This document shows positions 17,271 to 25,783 of a DNA stretch of 64,000 nucleotides, one piece after another. This stretch comes from RH-AL1 sp965277355 (GTDB taxonomy: Bacteria; Pseudomonadota; Alphaproteobacteria; Rhizobiales; Beijerinckiaceae). Location of the stretch: NCBI GenBank assembly GCA_965277355.1, contig CBDICN010000002.1, positions 1,736,001 through 1,800,000 on the forward strand. Reading direction: 5' to 3'. The translations under genes were made by a program, and so were the position numbers. How positions within the stretch are numbered: position 1 is the first letter of the stretch; each line of letters starts with the position of its first letter. A model generated the notes under the pieces. That model was not told the origin of the DNA, did not search any database, and was given only the letters and a program-made list of their open reading frames with translations.

Positions 17271-17570
17271 TGACGCGCAACCATCCGCGTCTGCTTCTCG
17301 CCGCAGCCGACGTTGCCGGCCAGCCCCCCGCGCCCCAAGGTAGGCGAACCGCTTCGCGATCTCGTGCGTCACCATCGCCTGGATGCCGAAGCGCCCGAAG
17401 GTGTCGCCGATCAAGCCGCCGGCCCCGACCAAGCCCAGGCGCTTGTCGTACGAGGATAGGACGTCGAATCCCGTTTCATCGAGGCGCGTGTTCGATTCCG
17501 TGGAAGCGAAACCGACGACACCCGGTTCGAAATTCCCGAACCTCTTCCTCAGCGTATGGTCGACATTCAA
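17271..17570 (-). pseudogene. Decayed duplicate of the 3' part of the outer-membrane transporter gene
   Basis: The minus-strand frame contains DHTLRKRFGNF, VVGFASTESNTRLDETGFDV, SYDKRLGLVGAGGLIGDTF and THEIAKRFAYLGARG. These parallel DYTLKKRFGKF, VVGFAQTELN, TYDKRLGVVGVGGLIEYDF and TREVAKRFAYNGVQG of the intact gene at 17638-18756. The DNA similarity is offset by about 422 bp. The upstream two thirds are missing and the tail loses frame, so this is a partial tandem duplication now decaying. Confidence 0.75.
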
Positions 17571-17637
17571 CCGTCGGCGGCTTCCGCCCCGGCAAGCTCT
17601 GATCGACACCTGCCATGACGAGCCGTTGTCCTGCCGT

Positions 17638-18756
17638 TTAATATCTCGCGACGACCGGCGCCTCCGCCCGCGGAGCGACGTAGAGGGGTACGATGACGCG
17701 CAACCAACCCCGCGTCTCCTTCTCGCCATATCCGGGATTGCCGGCCAGGCCTTGGACGCCGTTGTACGCGAAGCGCTTGGCGACCTCCCGGGTCGCCATG
17801 CCCTGGAGGGTGAACCGGCTGAAATCGTATTCTATGAGACCGCCTACGCCGACTACGCCCAGGCGCTTGTCGTATGTCGTAAGCACCGGGCCGGCGCGGG
17901 TCAGGCCGACGACGTTGAAGCCTATGTCGTCGGCGCGCCTGTTCAGCTCGGTTTGGGCAAACCCGACCACGCCGAACTGGAACTTGCCGAAGCGCTTCTT
18001 GAGCGTGTAATCGATGCCGATACCGTCGGAGGCCCCGCTGATGCCGGAGGTCCTTCCGGATGCGACCAGGGCCTGCAGGGCGTTCGGCGTTCCGCCCGTG
18101 CCGCCGAAGGTGCCGCTGTAGGCGATCGTGGCGTCGGCGTTCCAACCGTCCTTCACATAGGCGAGACCGAGCAGGATGCTCGTGGCGGTGTAGTTGTTTA
18201 AGTAATTGGTCGGAGGTCGTACGAAGCCGCTGAGGCTCACGGCGAACCCACTGGCGAACGTATGCCCGATCGTGGGGCCGAACGCCTGTGGACCTGCGTC
18301 GAGGCGGCTCTGAGCGGTAGGATTGGAGATCTGCGGACCGTTCTGAGCGACGAACGGCGCCGAGTACGAGACCGCGATCTCAGAATCCAGGACACGGAAA
18401 GGCGTCGCCCAGGTCACCACCGGAATGTCGGTCGTTAAATCGCTTTTCGTACCGTCGCTGCGGCCGTAGGTCGTCAGGTTGCTGGCGAAGACGCCGACCG
18501 GTAGTTCCGTGGCGATGTCCACTCCCATGAATTGTCCGCGCTGATCGATCGGAGCCGCGTCGGCAGACACGATGCGGTAATTCGTGGCGAACAGCGCGGC
18601 GGCGAGAAGCGTGAGCCTCAGCTTCCAATGAGAACGATCGTCCCTCCTTCCGCCTGTGCTCGTCGATACGCGCGGGCGTCCAATATGAGGGTTTTTTCGC
18701 TTTGCGTCTTTAAGCGCGGACTTCCTTTCGGAGCCGGTTGGCGACCAGTCCTTCAT
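17638..18756 (-). CDS. Outer-membrane beta-barrel transporter, phenol-degradation MetA/SphA-like (PF13557 type)
   Basis: A 372-residue protein with a late signal sequence (LRLTLLAAALFATNYRIVSA, about residues 45-65) followed by alternating amphipathic strands and an aromatic C-terminal end, typical of an outer-membrane barrel. It resembles the 'transporter' family named after the meta-pathway phenol-degradation outer-membrane protein; members are thought to admit hydrophobic carbon sources. ATG 18756 is preceded by AAGGGGAGA. Being beside the LLM/MmgE/AtuA genes, it may supply their substrate, but this is inference. Its N-terminal 40 residues before the signal are unusually long and charged, so a start nearer the signal cannot be excluded. 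Confidence 0.72.
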   Translation of the reverse strand: MKDWSPTGSERKSALKDAKRKNPHIGRPRVSTSTGGRRDDRSHWKLRLTLLAAALFATNYRIVSADAAPIDQRGQFMGVDIATELPVGVFASNLTTYGRSDGTKSDLTTDIPVVTWATPFRVLDSEIAVSYSAPFVAQNGPQISNPTAQSRLDAGPQAFGPTIGHTFASGFAVSLSGFVRPPTNYLNNYTATSILLGLAYVKDGWNADATIAYSGTFGGTGGTPNALQALVASGRTSGISGASDGIGIDYTLKKRFGKFQFGVVGFAQTELNRRADDIGFNVVGLTRAGPVLTTYDKRLGVVGVGGLIEYDFSRFTLQGMATREVAKRFAYNGVQGLAGNPGYGEKETRGWLRVIVPLYVAPRAEAPVVARY

Positions 18757-19504
18757 ATCATCTCCCCTTGATCGAAATGCTTGCATCGCGTGAGGCCTCA
18801 GCGATCACGTCGGCTGTCGCATTCATCCGCCGCCGGGTGGAACCGGAATATTGGACTAAAGGACGGCTGCCGCATCGGACGCGGTCCGCCAGTCCTTTAC
18901 TGTTTTGTTAACCGTTCAATCCAAGGCGGCGAACCAGCCTAACCCTTTGACCTTGCGCGAGAAACAAACACGCACCCGTAGATGTCGCAAATGGGCAACA
19001 ACTAGACGTGGCTTTGAGCGTATAAATCCATAGCAAGAGCGAATTTGTCTAAATTCGCGTTCCATGAAGCAGTTGACCATGGAAAACCTAGGTTTGTGAA
19101 GGCAGGCATCACTTGCCTAGCCGGCTGGTCGCCCGAGACTTGCGTCTTCGCGCGCAGTCCATTTCGCGATGCCTCTGATGGCGACTTCTGCATCGACGAG
19201 GGGACAAGCGTCATTTACCTCCGCATTCGCTGAATAGTGCGAGCCCGACTCAAGCCCCAATCGGCTCCTTGCTCCCGTTCGCAATATAGGCGCTACGCCA
19301 CCTCGAGCGGCCCTCGCGCTTGCTCGACGAAACGCGCGGGCGTCGGGCGCGGGACGAGCGTCTGGTGTTGTGAAAGTCGGTCGATAGTGAGCAATGGCGT
19401 GAGCGGCACGACGCCGACCTTGCCAAGTTGACCGGCAGTCCACGCCGCGAAGGGTGCACCAGGGCGCATCGAACATTGTGCTGGCCCGTGGTCACGCTGT
19501 CCGA
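18757..19504. other. Long gene-free stretch with inverted repeats
   Basis: About 750 bp without a convincing gene. A dyad with aaaggac/gtccttt arms lies at about 18857-18897. A perfect 8-bp inverted repeat with a 4-nt spacer (gcgaattt / aaattcgc) is at 19039-19058. The sequence tataaatccatagc just before it resembles tataaatcgatagcc in the LLM/MmgE promoter gap. The minus-strand frames at 19290-19500 look like decayed coding DNA but I could not assign them. Confidence 0.45.
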
Positions 19505-20536
19505 TCACATGCGCAACAGCGCCTCCGCGTTGCGGTGGCCGATCTTGGACTTGTCCTCTTCGCTGACGGGCAGCGCCTCCAGGAAGCGGCGTGCACCGGT
19601 GTTCGTCAGGTAGGGGTAATCGACCGAGTAGAGGATACGGTCGACGCCGATCACGTCGCAGATAAACTTGAAGTGCGGCAGGTTGAGCATGCCGCTCGGG
19701 GTGACGTGGACATGCGCCTTGAACGTCTCGGTGATGGTCCGCGACAGCCCGGTCACCTCTCGCGGCATCGTGTCGTCCATGCGCTGGAGATAGAACGGCA
19801 CCATCTCGCCCCAGTGACCGCTGATGACTTGGAGATTGCGGAACCTGTCGAACGTTCCCGATAGCATCAGGCGGATGAGGTGGACGCCCGCCTCGTTGTG
19901 CCAGCCCCAGCCAAACAGTGACAGGCGGGCGCTGACCTCCTTGTCGAGGCCGCCGTAGTACGGGTCGCGGACCTGCGGCAAAGGTGGGCCCGGATGCAGG
20001 TAGAGCGGCACCAGCAGTTCGTCGAGCTTGGCGAGGATCGGACGATACCGCTCGTCGTTGAGGAACGTCGCGCCCGGACGGCCGGTGATGAGCGTCCCCT
20101 TCAGTCCGAGTTCGGCGACGGCGCGTTCAAGTTCCCCCGCGGCGGCTTCGGGGTGCTGCCAAGGCAGCGTCGCGAAGCCGCCGAAGCGCGCCGGGTTGGC
20201 GTGGACGGCTTCCGCCAACCGATCGTTGGCGGCACGCGTGAGATCGACCGCTTGATCGACGGGGGCCAGTTGCGGCGCGTCGCTGTAGGACAGGATCTGC
20301 ATGTCGATGCCGTTGGCGTCCATCTCGGCGATGCGGCCACGACCGATGTCGGCCGCAAGAGGGGCTATTTCCGACAGGTCGTCGTTCACCCGCGGCCGGT
20401 CGCCGAACCTGTCAGGTCCTTGTTCTGCGCGGCTGCCGAGGTCGGCCATGTAGCCGGCCTCCCGCAACTGAGCCGCGTGGCTGGCCTGGGCGAGCCCGGA
20501 GTCGATCGTGTGTTCTTCCAAGCAGATGATCTTCAT
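19505..20536 (-). CDS. ACMSD-type amidohydrolase, probable aromatic acid decarboxylase
   Basis: A 343-residue TIM-barrel metal enzyme of the amidohydrolase-2 (ACMSD/gamma-resorcylate decarboxylase) group. It has E-E-H at residues 7-9 in place of an HxH metal motif, LYLHPGPPLP, VISGHWGEMVPF and ILYSVDYPYL, giving the His/Asp metal and catalytic residues. Relatives non-oxidatively decarboxylate 2,3-dihydroxybenzoate, gamma-resorcylate, salicylate or 5-carboxyvanillate. The closest substrate is not decidable, but a hydroxybenzoate-type acid is likely. It lies alone, flanked by relic DNA on both sides, consistent with insertion into older sequence. Confidence 0.85.
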   Translation of the reverse strand: MKIICLEEHTIDSGLAQASHAAQLREAGYMADLGSRAEQGPDRFGDRPRVNDDLSEIAPLAADIGRGRIAEMDANGIDMQILSYSDAPQLAPVDQAVDLTRAANDRLAEAVHANPARFGGFATLPWQHPEAAAGELERAVAELGLKGTLITGRPGATFLNDERYRPILAKLDELLVPLYLHPGPPLPQVRDPYYGGLDKEVSARLSLFGWGWHNEAGVHLIRLMLSGTFDRFRNLQVISGHWGEMVPFYLQRMDDTMPREVTGLSRTITETFKAHVHVTPSGMLNLPHFKFICDVIGVDRILYSVDYPYLTNTGARRFLEALPVSEEDKSKIGHRNAEALLRM

Positions 20537-20589
20537 GGAGCGTCCTCTCGGGTGCTGGCCCTCTGTTCACGGCCGCGGAGCCCGTGGCC

Positions 20590-20729
20590 CTCCAGATTTG
20601 GATTGAGCGGCTTAGCGGAGATTGTTCCAAGCTCAACCGCTCGGCGGCACGCGCGAAATGGAACTCCTGCGCCACCGACCAAACTCCTGCGCCACCTTAA
20701 AGAAACTGGCGCGAGTGGCGGAGTTCCAT
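20590..20729 (-). pseudogene. 5' relic of a LysR-family regulator
   Basis: On the minus strand an ATG at 20729 opens MELRHSRQF, a typical LysR start. After a frame break, VAQEFHFARAAERLSLEQSP LSRSIQ continues the helix-turn-helix in another frame. A direct duplication of about 16 bp (ggtggcgcaggagtt twice) explains the break. Nothing of the effector domain follows: the amidohydrolase gene begins instead. Confidence 0.7.
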
Positions 20730-20810
20730 CCACGTCTGCCGCAATCGGGTTCGAAGGCATTTTTCCCGGATGCAACAGACGCTGCCGCAGATGTTTGCTG
20801 TCGGAAAGCG

Positions 20811-21536
20811 TCAGACCAGCAAGCCGCCGCCATCGATCGGCAGAATTTGGCCCGTCGCATAGCCGTTGAGCATGAGGTAGACATAAGCCTGCGCGGCCTC
20901 CCGGGGCGCGGCGGCGCGGGGTATCGGCAGGGGCGCAACCATCGACTGCAGCATCGCGTCCGGCATCTGCTTCACATGATCGGTGAGAACGAAGCCCGGA
21001 CAGACGGCGTTGACGCGCACCGGAGCGAGATCCATCGCCAAGCCTCGCGTCAGATGCTCGACTGCTCCCCCCAGGGCGGCGGCCGTAGCCGCGCCTTTCG
21101 GGGGTCTATGTGCGAGCATTCCACTCGTCAGCGTTATCGAGCCCTCGGAAGCAATCGTAAGGCTCGCATGCTTGACAGCAGCGAGTACGCCCCAAAAGCG
21201 AACCTCCAAGAGCTCCCGCGCCTGCGTGAGGTCGATGTCTCGGGCGGAAGCCATCATTGGTGTGCCCCAGTCGCCTGCCGTAATCGCCAGATGATCGAAC
21301 GACCCGAGCTGCTCGAAACAGCTGGCGACGCTACCTTCGTCGCGCAGATCGACGGTCTTAGCCGTCGCTCCCCGAAGACGCTCGGCGGCCGCGGCGATCT
21401 TCGCCTCGTTGCTCGAAGCGATGACCAAGGTAGCCCCCAGTTCGCAAGCGAGCTCGGCGATGGCGAAGCCGATACCAGTCGCGCCGCCGATCACGACGAC
21501 GCGTTTTCCGTCGAGCGATAGGGTTGATCCAGTCAT
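20811..21536 (-). CDS. Short-chain dehydrogenase/reductase lacking the usual YxxxK pair
   Basis: A 241-residue SDR with a normal NAD(P)-binding start (VVVIGGATGIGFAIAELACE) and a typical C-terminal APVRVNAVCPGFVLTDHV and PIDGGGLLV. The segment where YSASK should stand reads TAAALGGAVEHL, so the catalytic Tyr and Lys are absent. A recognisable subgroup of SDRs has this Ala/Gly-rich replacement, so it may be a natural variant rather than a broken gene. ATG 21536 is 4 bp from the stop of the preceding SDR (21541), giving tight coupling. Confidence 0.82.
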   Translation of the reverse strand: MTGSTLSLDGKRVVVIGGATGIGFAIAELACELGATLVIASSNEAKIAAAAERLRGATAKTVDLRDEGSVASCFEQLGSFDHLAITAGDWGTPMMASARDIDLTQARELLEVRFWGVLAAVKHASLTIASEGSITLTSGMLAHRPPKGAATAAALGGAVEHLTRGLAMDLAPVRVNAVCPGFVLTDHVKQMPDAMLQSMVAPLPIPRAAAPREAAQAYVYLMLNGYATGQILPIDGGGLLV

Positions 21537-21540
21537 CGTC

Positions 21541-22332
21541 CTACACTCCGGAAATCGAGGAGTTGGCACCGAAAGCGGGGGTCATTTTCGCCATCTGGTG
21601 CAGCATCAAACCTGGAGCGAGCCGGCTCATTATTTTCAGGACGTTGGCGAGGCCTGGACGAACCTCTTGTCGGCCCGCCTCGATGCCCGCGATGGCTTTT
21701 CGGGCGAAAACGTCTACGTCCATTCCTTTCGGGACCTTCATTTCTCTGGCAAACATCTCGTTCCTGAACAGCGGCGTCTCCACGCCGGGTGGGATCAACT
21801 CGACCACCGTCACCCCGGTGCCTTCCATCTGCACCCGCAGCGACTCCGTGAACGAGTGGATGGCGGCCTTCGCGGCGCTGTAGACGGGCGATATGGGAAA
21901 CGGGATAAGCGCGCTTCCCGAGGAGACGTTGACGAGCAACGCCCCGGGCCGGGTCCGGAGATGCGGCAGGAAGTGCTCGACCATCCGGACAGGCCCGCTG
22001 AAGCAGATCTCGATCTCGCGCGTGATGTCCTCAAGTCCCTCGTCTCGATTGAACTTCTGAACGCGCATGATCCCGGCATTGTTGATGAGCGTATCGAGCG
22101 CCGGATACGTTGCCAGCACACGGTCCTTCAACGCCGCTACGGCAGCGGGATCGCTGACATCGCTGGCAATGGCATGAACGCCGGGAAGCGTCTTCCGAGC
22201 ATGCTCGAGCTTGTCTTGATCTCTGCCCGTCACGATGACGACGTTGCGCCGCTCGAGAAGCTGCCTTGCCAGCTCCAGCCCCATACCGCTGCTTCCGCCG
22301 GTGATGAGTATGGTCCTTTGTTCTAGCTTCAT
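21541..22332 (-). CDS. SDR-family oxidoreductase (DltE-like)
   Basis: A 263-residue classical SDR: ILITGGSSGMGLELARQL for cofactor binding, NNAG in LINNAGIMRVQ, catalytic Ser in VSSGSALIPF, and YSAAK. The C-terminal extension after FARKAIAGIEAGR resembles the DltE-like group. Substrate unknown. Middle gene of a three-gene minus-strand group of reductases, divergent from an MmyB-type regulator. Confidence 0.86.
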   Translation of the reverse strand: MKLEQRTILITGGSSGMGLELARQLLERRNVVIVTGRDQDKLEHARKTLPGVHAIASDVSDPAAVAALKDRVLATYPALDTLINNAGIMRVQKFNRDEGLEDITREIEICFSGPVRMVEHFLPHLRTRPGALLVNVSSGSALIPFPISPVYSAAKAAIHSFTESLRVQMEGTGVTVVELIPPGVETPLFRNEMFAREMKVPKGMDVDVFARKAIAGIEAGRQEVRPGLANVLKIMSRLAPGLMLHQMAKMTPAFGANSSISGV

Positions 22333-22425
22333 GAGTGCCTCCTTCGCTAGGGAACCTTTCGCGAGGCGTCGGGCCTCCTTGAAACCCTCCGCGCGTCGTC
22401 ACGGCGACGCCGATGTGCTGTGTTC

Positions 22426-23325
22426 TCAGGACGGGAAGTAGGATTTTGAGTGCCCGAGTTGAGCAAGAAGTCCGGGCTGTGTCGCCTGCCACCCAAGTCG
22501 TTCGCGCGTCAGATCGCTCGAGGCTGGGCAGTGGAGCGAAGCGAACCTGGCAAAGAAGCCGAAGTGCTCGGCGGCCTCCTCCGGCGACTTCGATACGACG
22601 GGGACACCGAGGCGCCTGCCGATGACCTCGGCGATGTCGCGGAACGCGATCCCTTGCTCGGCGACCGCATGGTAACGAGCTCCGGCGGAACCCTTCTCCA
22701 GGGCGAGTCGGTAGAGTGGAGCGGCATCGAGTCGGTGCACGGCGGTCCACTGGTTGGCTCCATCGCCGACATAGGCAGAAGCGCCCTTGTCTCGAGCGAT
22801 CTGAATCAGTGCCGGAATAAAGCCGTGGTCCCCTTCATCATGCACCGAGGGGGAAAGGCGCACGAGCGACACCCGCACCCCCCGCTCCGCCAACGCGAGC
22901 GCAGTGGTCTCCGTCGCGACCCGCGGGAAATCTTGGGGCGTCAATACCGAGACGTCGTCCTCGGTCGCGAGCCGACCTGGTGTCAGGAGCGCGGTCCCGG
23001 AGGTGATGAGCAAAGGGCGGTCCGATCCCGCAAGCGCAGAGCCGAGCGCCTCGATCGCACGACTTTCCGTCTCGCACGCCGCCTGAAACTGTGAGAAATC
23101 GTGATTGAAGGCGGTGTGGATCACGCCGTCGGAAGAGGCGACGCCGCTACGCAGGCTCTCCAAATCTTCAAGGTCGCCTCTGAGCACCTCGGCACCGACG
23201 GCGTCGAGAGTTTCGGCCGCGGCATCCGAGCGAGCCAATCCAATGACCTGATGGCCCGCTCTTGTCAGCTCTTCGACGACCGCAGAACCAACAAATCCTG
23301 TAGCTCCGGTGATGAAGACGCGCAT
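22426..23325 (-). CDS. NAD-dependent epimerase/dehydratase-like extended SDR
   Basis: A 299-residue protein with an N-terminal Rossmann motif MRVFITGATGFVGSAVVEEL and the atypical-SDR pattern VIHTAFNHDFSQF, PLLITSGTALL and VRLSPSVH. The usual YxxxK is not obvious, as in many atypical SDRs of the NAD(P)-binding family. ATG 23325 starts exactly at the Rossmann strand; the upstream in-frame extension to 23406 has no homology. It is the first gene of the reductase group and lies 111 bp from the divergent HTH gene, which probably controls it. Confidence 0.85.
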   Translation of the reverse strand: MRVFITGATGFVGSAVVEELTRAGHQVIGLARSDAAAETLDAVGAEVLRGDLEDLESLRSGVASSDGVIHTAFNHDFSQFQAACETESRAIEALGSALAGSDRPLLITSGTALLTPGRLATEDDVSVLTPQDFPRVATETTALALAERGVRVSLVRLSPSVHDEGDHGFIPALIQIARDKGASAYVGDGANQWTAVHRLDAAPLYRLALEKGSAGARYHAVAEQGIAFRDIAEVIGRRLGVPVVSKSPEEAAEHFGFFARFASLHCPASSDLTRERLGWQATQPGLLAQLGHSKSYFPS

Positions 23326-23436
23326 GGTCTGATCCTTTCGAATTATTATCAGCAAGCTGTCTCGACCAATCTGGGGCGACCGGTTAAAATGGTGAAGTAG
23401 TGACATTTAACTAGTAAAATTGCTAACAGGATCGAG

Positions 23437-24264
23437 ATGCCCGCGCCTGATGACGACAACCTTCTCGGGGTGTACCTGCGCGACCGTCGCGCGCGCCTCG
23501 ATCCGGCGGCTTTCGGCTTTTCCGCGACGCGGCGGCGCACACCCGGTCTGCGACGAGAGGAGGTGGCGCAGCGCGCGAACGTAAGTGCGACTTGGTACAC
23601 GTGGCTGGAACAGGGGAGAGGGGGGGCTCCCTCGCCCGACGTGCTCGACCGGCTCGCTAGGGCACTGACTCTGACGACTGCCGACCGCGAGCATCTCTAT
23701 CTACTTGCCCAGCGGCTACCACCTGAAGTGTGTTACGAGGCCGCGGAGCGCATCAGCCCAAGACTTCAGGACGTGCTTGATGCGCTTGAATTCTGCCCGG
23801 CCATCGTGAAGAACAATATCTGGGACATCATCGCTTGGAATCGTGCGGCCGCAGTCATACTGGCCGATTACGACGCGATCCCACCCGAGCGGCGCAACGG
23901 GCTGCGCCTTGTCTTCACCGATCCCCGCGCGCGGGCTGCATATCCCCATTGGGAGGCCGACGCGCGTTTCGTGGTGTCGGTGTTCAGGGCTGACACGGCG
24001 AGGGCCGGAGCTTCAAAACGAGCTGAGAAGTTGGTCGCAGACCTTTGCCGATCGAGCCCTGAGTTCAAGGTCATGTGGCATGACAACGACGTTCGCCTGA
24101 CCGATGAGCAAAGCACCAAGCGTTTCAATCATCCCACCGCAGGTGCGGTCGCTTTGAACTATTCGGCTTTTGCGGTCGACGGCCAGCCAGGTCTCACAAT
24201 GATGACTTTCACGCCAGCGACGCCGGCCGACGCCCATCAAGTTCGTTTGTTGGTCCACGGGTAA
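23437..24264 (+). CDS. XRE-type regulator with MmyB-like ligand-binding domain
   Basis: A 275-residue regulator. Residues about 10-75 form an XRE helix-turn-helix: RRRTPGLRREEVAQRANVSA, then TWYTWLEQGRG. Residues about 100-270 match the MmyB-like PAS-related domain (NIWDIIAWNRAAAVIL, NGLRLVFTDPRARAAYPHWE, FNHPTAGAVALNYSAF). Proteins of this kind usually sit divergent to an SDR/reductase gene and repress it, as here with the gene starting at 23325. The ligand is probably a hydrophobic small molecule. Confidence 0.92.
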   Translation: MPAPDDDNLLGVYLRDRRARLDPAAFGFSATRRRTPGLRREEVAQRANVSATWYTWLEQGRGGAPSPDVLDRLARALTLTTADREHLYLLAQRLPPEVCYEAAERISPRLQDVLDALEFCPAIVKNNIWDIIAWNRAAAVILADYDAIPPERRNGLRLVFTDPRARAAYPHWEADARFVVSVFRADTARAGASKRAEKLVADLCRSSPEFKVMWHDNDVRLTDEQSTKRFNHPTAGAVALNYSAFAVDGQPGLTMMTFTPATPADAHQVRLLVHG

Positions 24265-24309
24265 CTGGCGAACGAACATTCGGTTTGCGGAACGATGGCC
24301 GGCCTAGGA

Positions 24310-25176
24310 TCATCCGCGTAGTCGCGCCCGCAGAACGTCGCGCATGCCGAGGGGTGGCCGCCCGATGAGGCGCGCCAAGGTCGGGTCGAGACCCGAGAAC
24401 TCGCCGTCGCGCGCTGCCTGATAAAGGCCGACCAGTAAGTCCGCATAGGCCGCGGGTGTGCCGCGTTCGACCGCCTGCGCGCGGAACTCACGGTCCGGGA
24501 TGACGTGCCGCTCGACCGGCGCGCCGATCAGCTCGCCCGCGATGGCGGCGAGGTCGGAGAGGTCGAGCGCTTGCCGGGCGGTGAGCGGCGGCGTCGGCCC
24601 GTCGAAGAGCCCCTCCTCGGCAAGGATGGCGGCTGCGGCGGCGGCAAGGTCGGTGTGGGTGGTCCAGGAAACCTTGCCATCCGCGGGCGCCGTGACCCTG
24701 CGTGAGGCGGCGACATCGCCCATCATGGATTTGGTGGTCTCCGCGTAGAAGCCGTTGCGCAGGGCGGTGAAGGGCACGGCCGCCTCGGCGAGCATCGCCT
24801 CGGTCGCGGCGTGCGTCAGCATGGGCGGGAACTTCGACCGGCGCCCGGCGCCCATGTGGCTGGTGTAGAGGATGCGCCGTGCTCCCGCGGCCTTGGCCGC
24901 GGCGATCGCGGTGCGGTGCTGCGCGATCGGGTCGCCGCCATGCGCGCCGGCGTTCGAGCAGACGATCAAAACTTGCGTAGCGCCCTCGAACGCGTCGGCG
25001 AGGCTTGCCGCATCGGTGAAGTCGCCGCGTCGCACCCGCACGCCGCGCGCCGCGAGATCTTCTACGGCCCTCGGATCGCGCGGGCAGGCACCGATCGGCT
25101 GGTCCGGCAAGCGCTCGAGCAACTGCTCGATGATCGCGCGGCCGAGACGGCCCTCGGCGCCTGTGACGATGATCAT
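24310..25176 (-). CDS. NmrA-like / NAD(P)H:quinone oxidoreductase-2-type protein
   Basis: A 288-residue single-Rossmann protein: MIIVTGAEGRLGRAIIEQLL, RRGDFTDAASLADAFEG, and ILYTSHMGAG followed by the TEAMLAEAAVPFTALRNGFY segment characteristic of the QorB/NmrA group. Such proteins are NADPH-dependent quinone reductases or NAD(P) sensors. It is the last gene of a minus-strand set with DUF3237, SnoaL-like and FAD monooxygenase genes; spacing of 36 bp to DUF3237 fits one operon. Confidence 0.86.
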   Translation of the reverse strand: MIIVTGAEGRLGRAIIEQLLERLPDQPIGACPRDPRAVEDLAARGVRVRRGDFTDAASLADAFEGATQVLIVCSNAGAHGGDPIAQHRTAIAAAKAAGARRILYTSHMGAGRRSKFPPMLTHAATEAMLAEAAVPFTALRNGFYAETTKSMMGDVAASRRVTAPADGKVSWTTHTDLAAAAAAILAEEGLFDGPTPPLTARQALDLSDLAAIAGELIGAPVERHVIPDREFRAQAVERGTPAAYADLLVGLYQAARDGEFSGLDPTLARLIGRPPLGMRDVLRARLRG

Positions 25177-25212
25177 GCCCTATCTCCGTTACTAGAGTGG
25201 AGCCGGACCGGA

Positions 25213-25692
25213 TCAAGCGACCCTGTAGATCCGATGTTCGAAGCCGAGCTGGGTGGATGTCGGCGGAAGCAGGCGACCTTCGCCGACGAAGACGGCCCGA
25301 TTGACCCAGGCGTACTTTTCGTCGCCGGTTTCGAGCAGCCAGTGCGACCTTATCGTCTGGTCGGAGAACGCCGTCGGGACGCATGCGGTCACCGCCTGCA
25401 TAAGGGTCTTGTTGGCTTCGGCCGGTCCGAAGTAATGCGCGCAGACGACCGCGCCATCGTCGGACTCGAACTGGATCCGGACGTCCATCCGCATGAAGCC
25501 GTCGGGACCGATCAGCATCCAGTCGATACCGGAGCCGATCAGCTTGCCCTTGAGCCGCGGCCCGTCGATATTGCCGTCGGTCAAATGGTAGAATTGCCGG
25601 TCGCCGTAGGGGCCAACCCCCACCTTGATGTGTGGGCCGCACGCCACCCGACAGGTGAATTCATGGACAAGTCGCATCGTCTGCTCCGACAT
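25213..25692 (-). CDS. DUF3237 family protein
   Basis: A 159-residue small beta-barrel-type protein of DUF3237 (UPF0311): MRLVHEFTCRVACGPHIKVG, a GSGIDWMLIGPDGFMRMDVR core and the SHWLLETGDEKYAWVNRAVF end. Function unknown; the family is frequent near aromatic or steroid catabolic genes. TTG 25698 is an alternative start two codons upstream. Confidence 0.85.
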   Translation of the reverse strand: MSEQTMRLVHEFTCRVACGPHIKVGVGPYGDRQFYHLTDGNIDGPRLKGKLIGSGIDWMLIGPDGFMRMDVRIQFESDDGAVVCAHYFGPAEANKTLMQAVTACVPTAFSDQTIRSHWLLETGDEKYAWVNRAVFVGEGRLLPPTSTQLGFEHRIYRVA

Positions 25693-25783
25693 GTACAATT
25701 TTCCCTCATCAGTGATCCGCTCGATGAGCGTTCCAGCCGCCGAGTGCTGTCGACGAACCCGCCCGCTCGGGGAGCCCGTCGCC

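Noticed and set aside
19290..19500. Small protein gene on the minus strand
   Set aside because: Frames are short, without ribosome sites or recognisable domains; more like decayed coding DNA.
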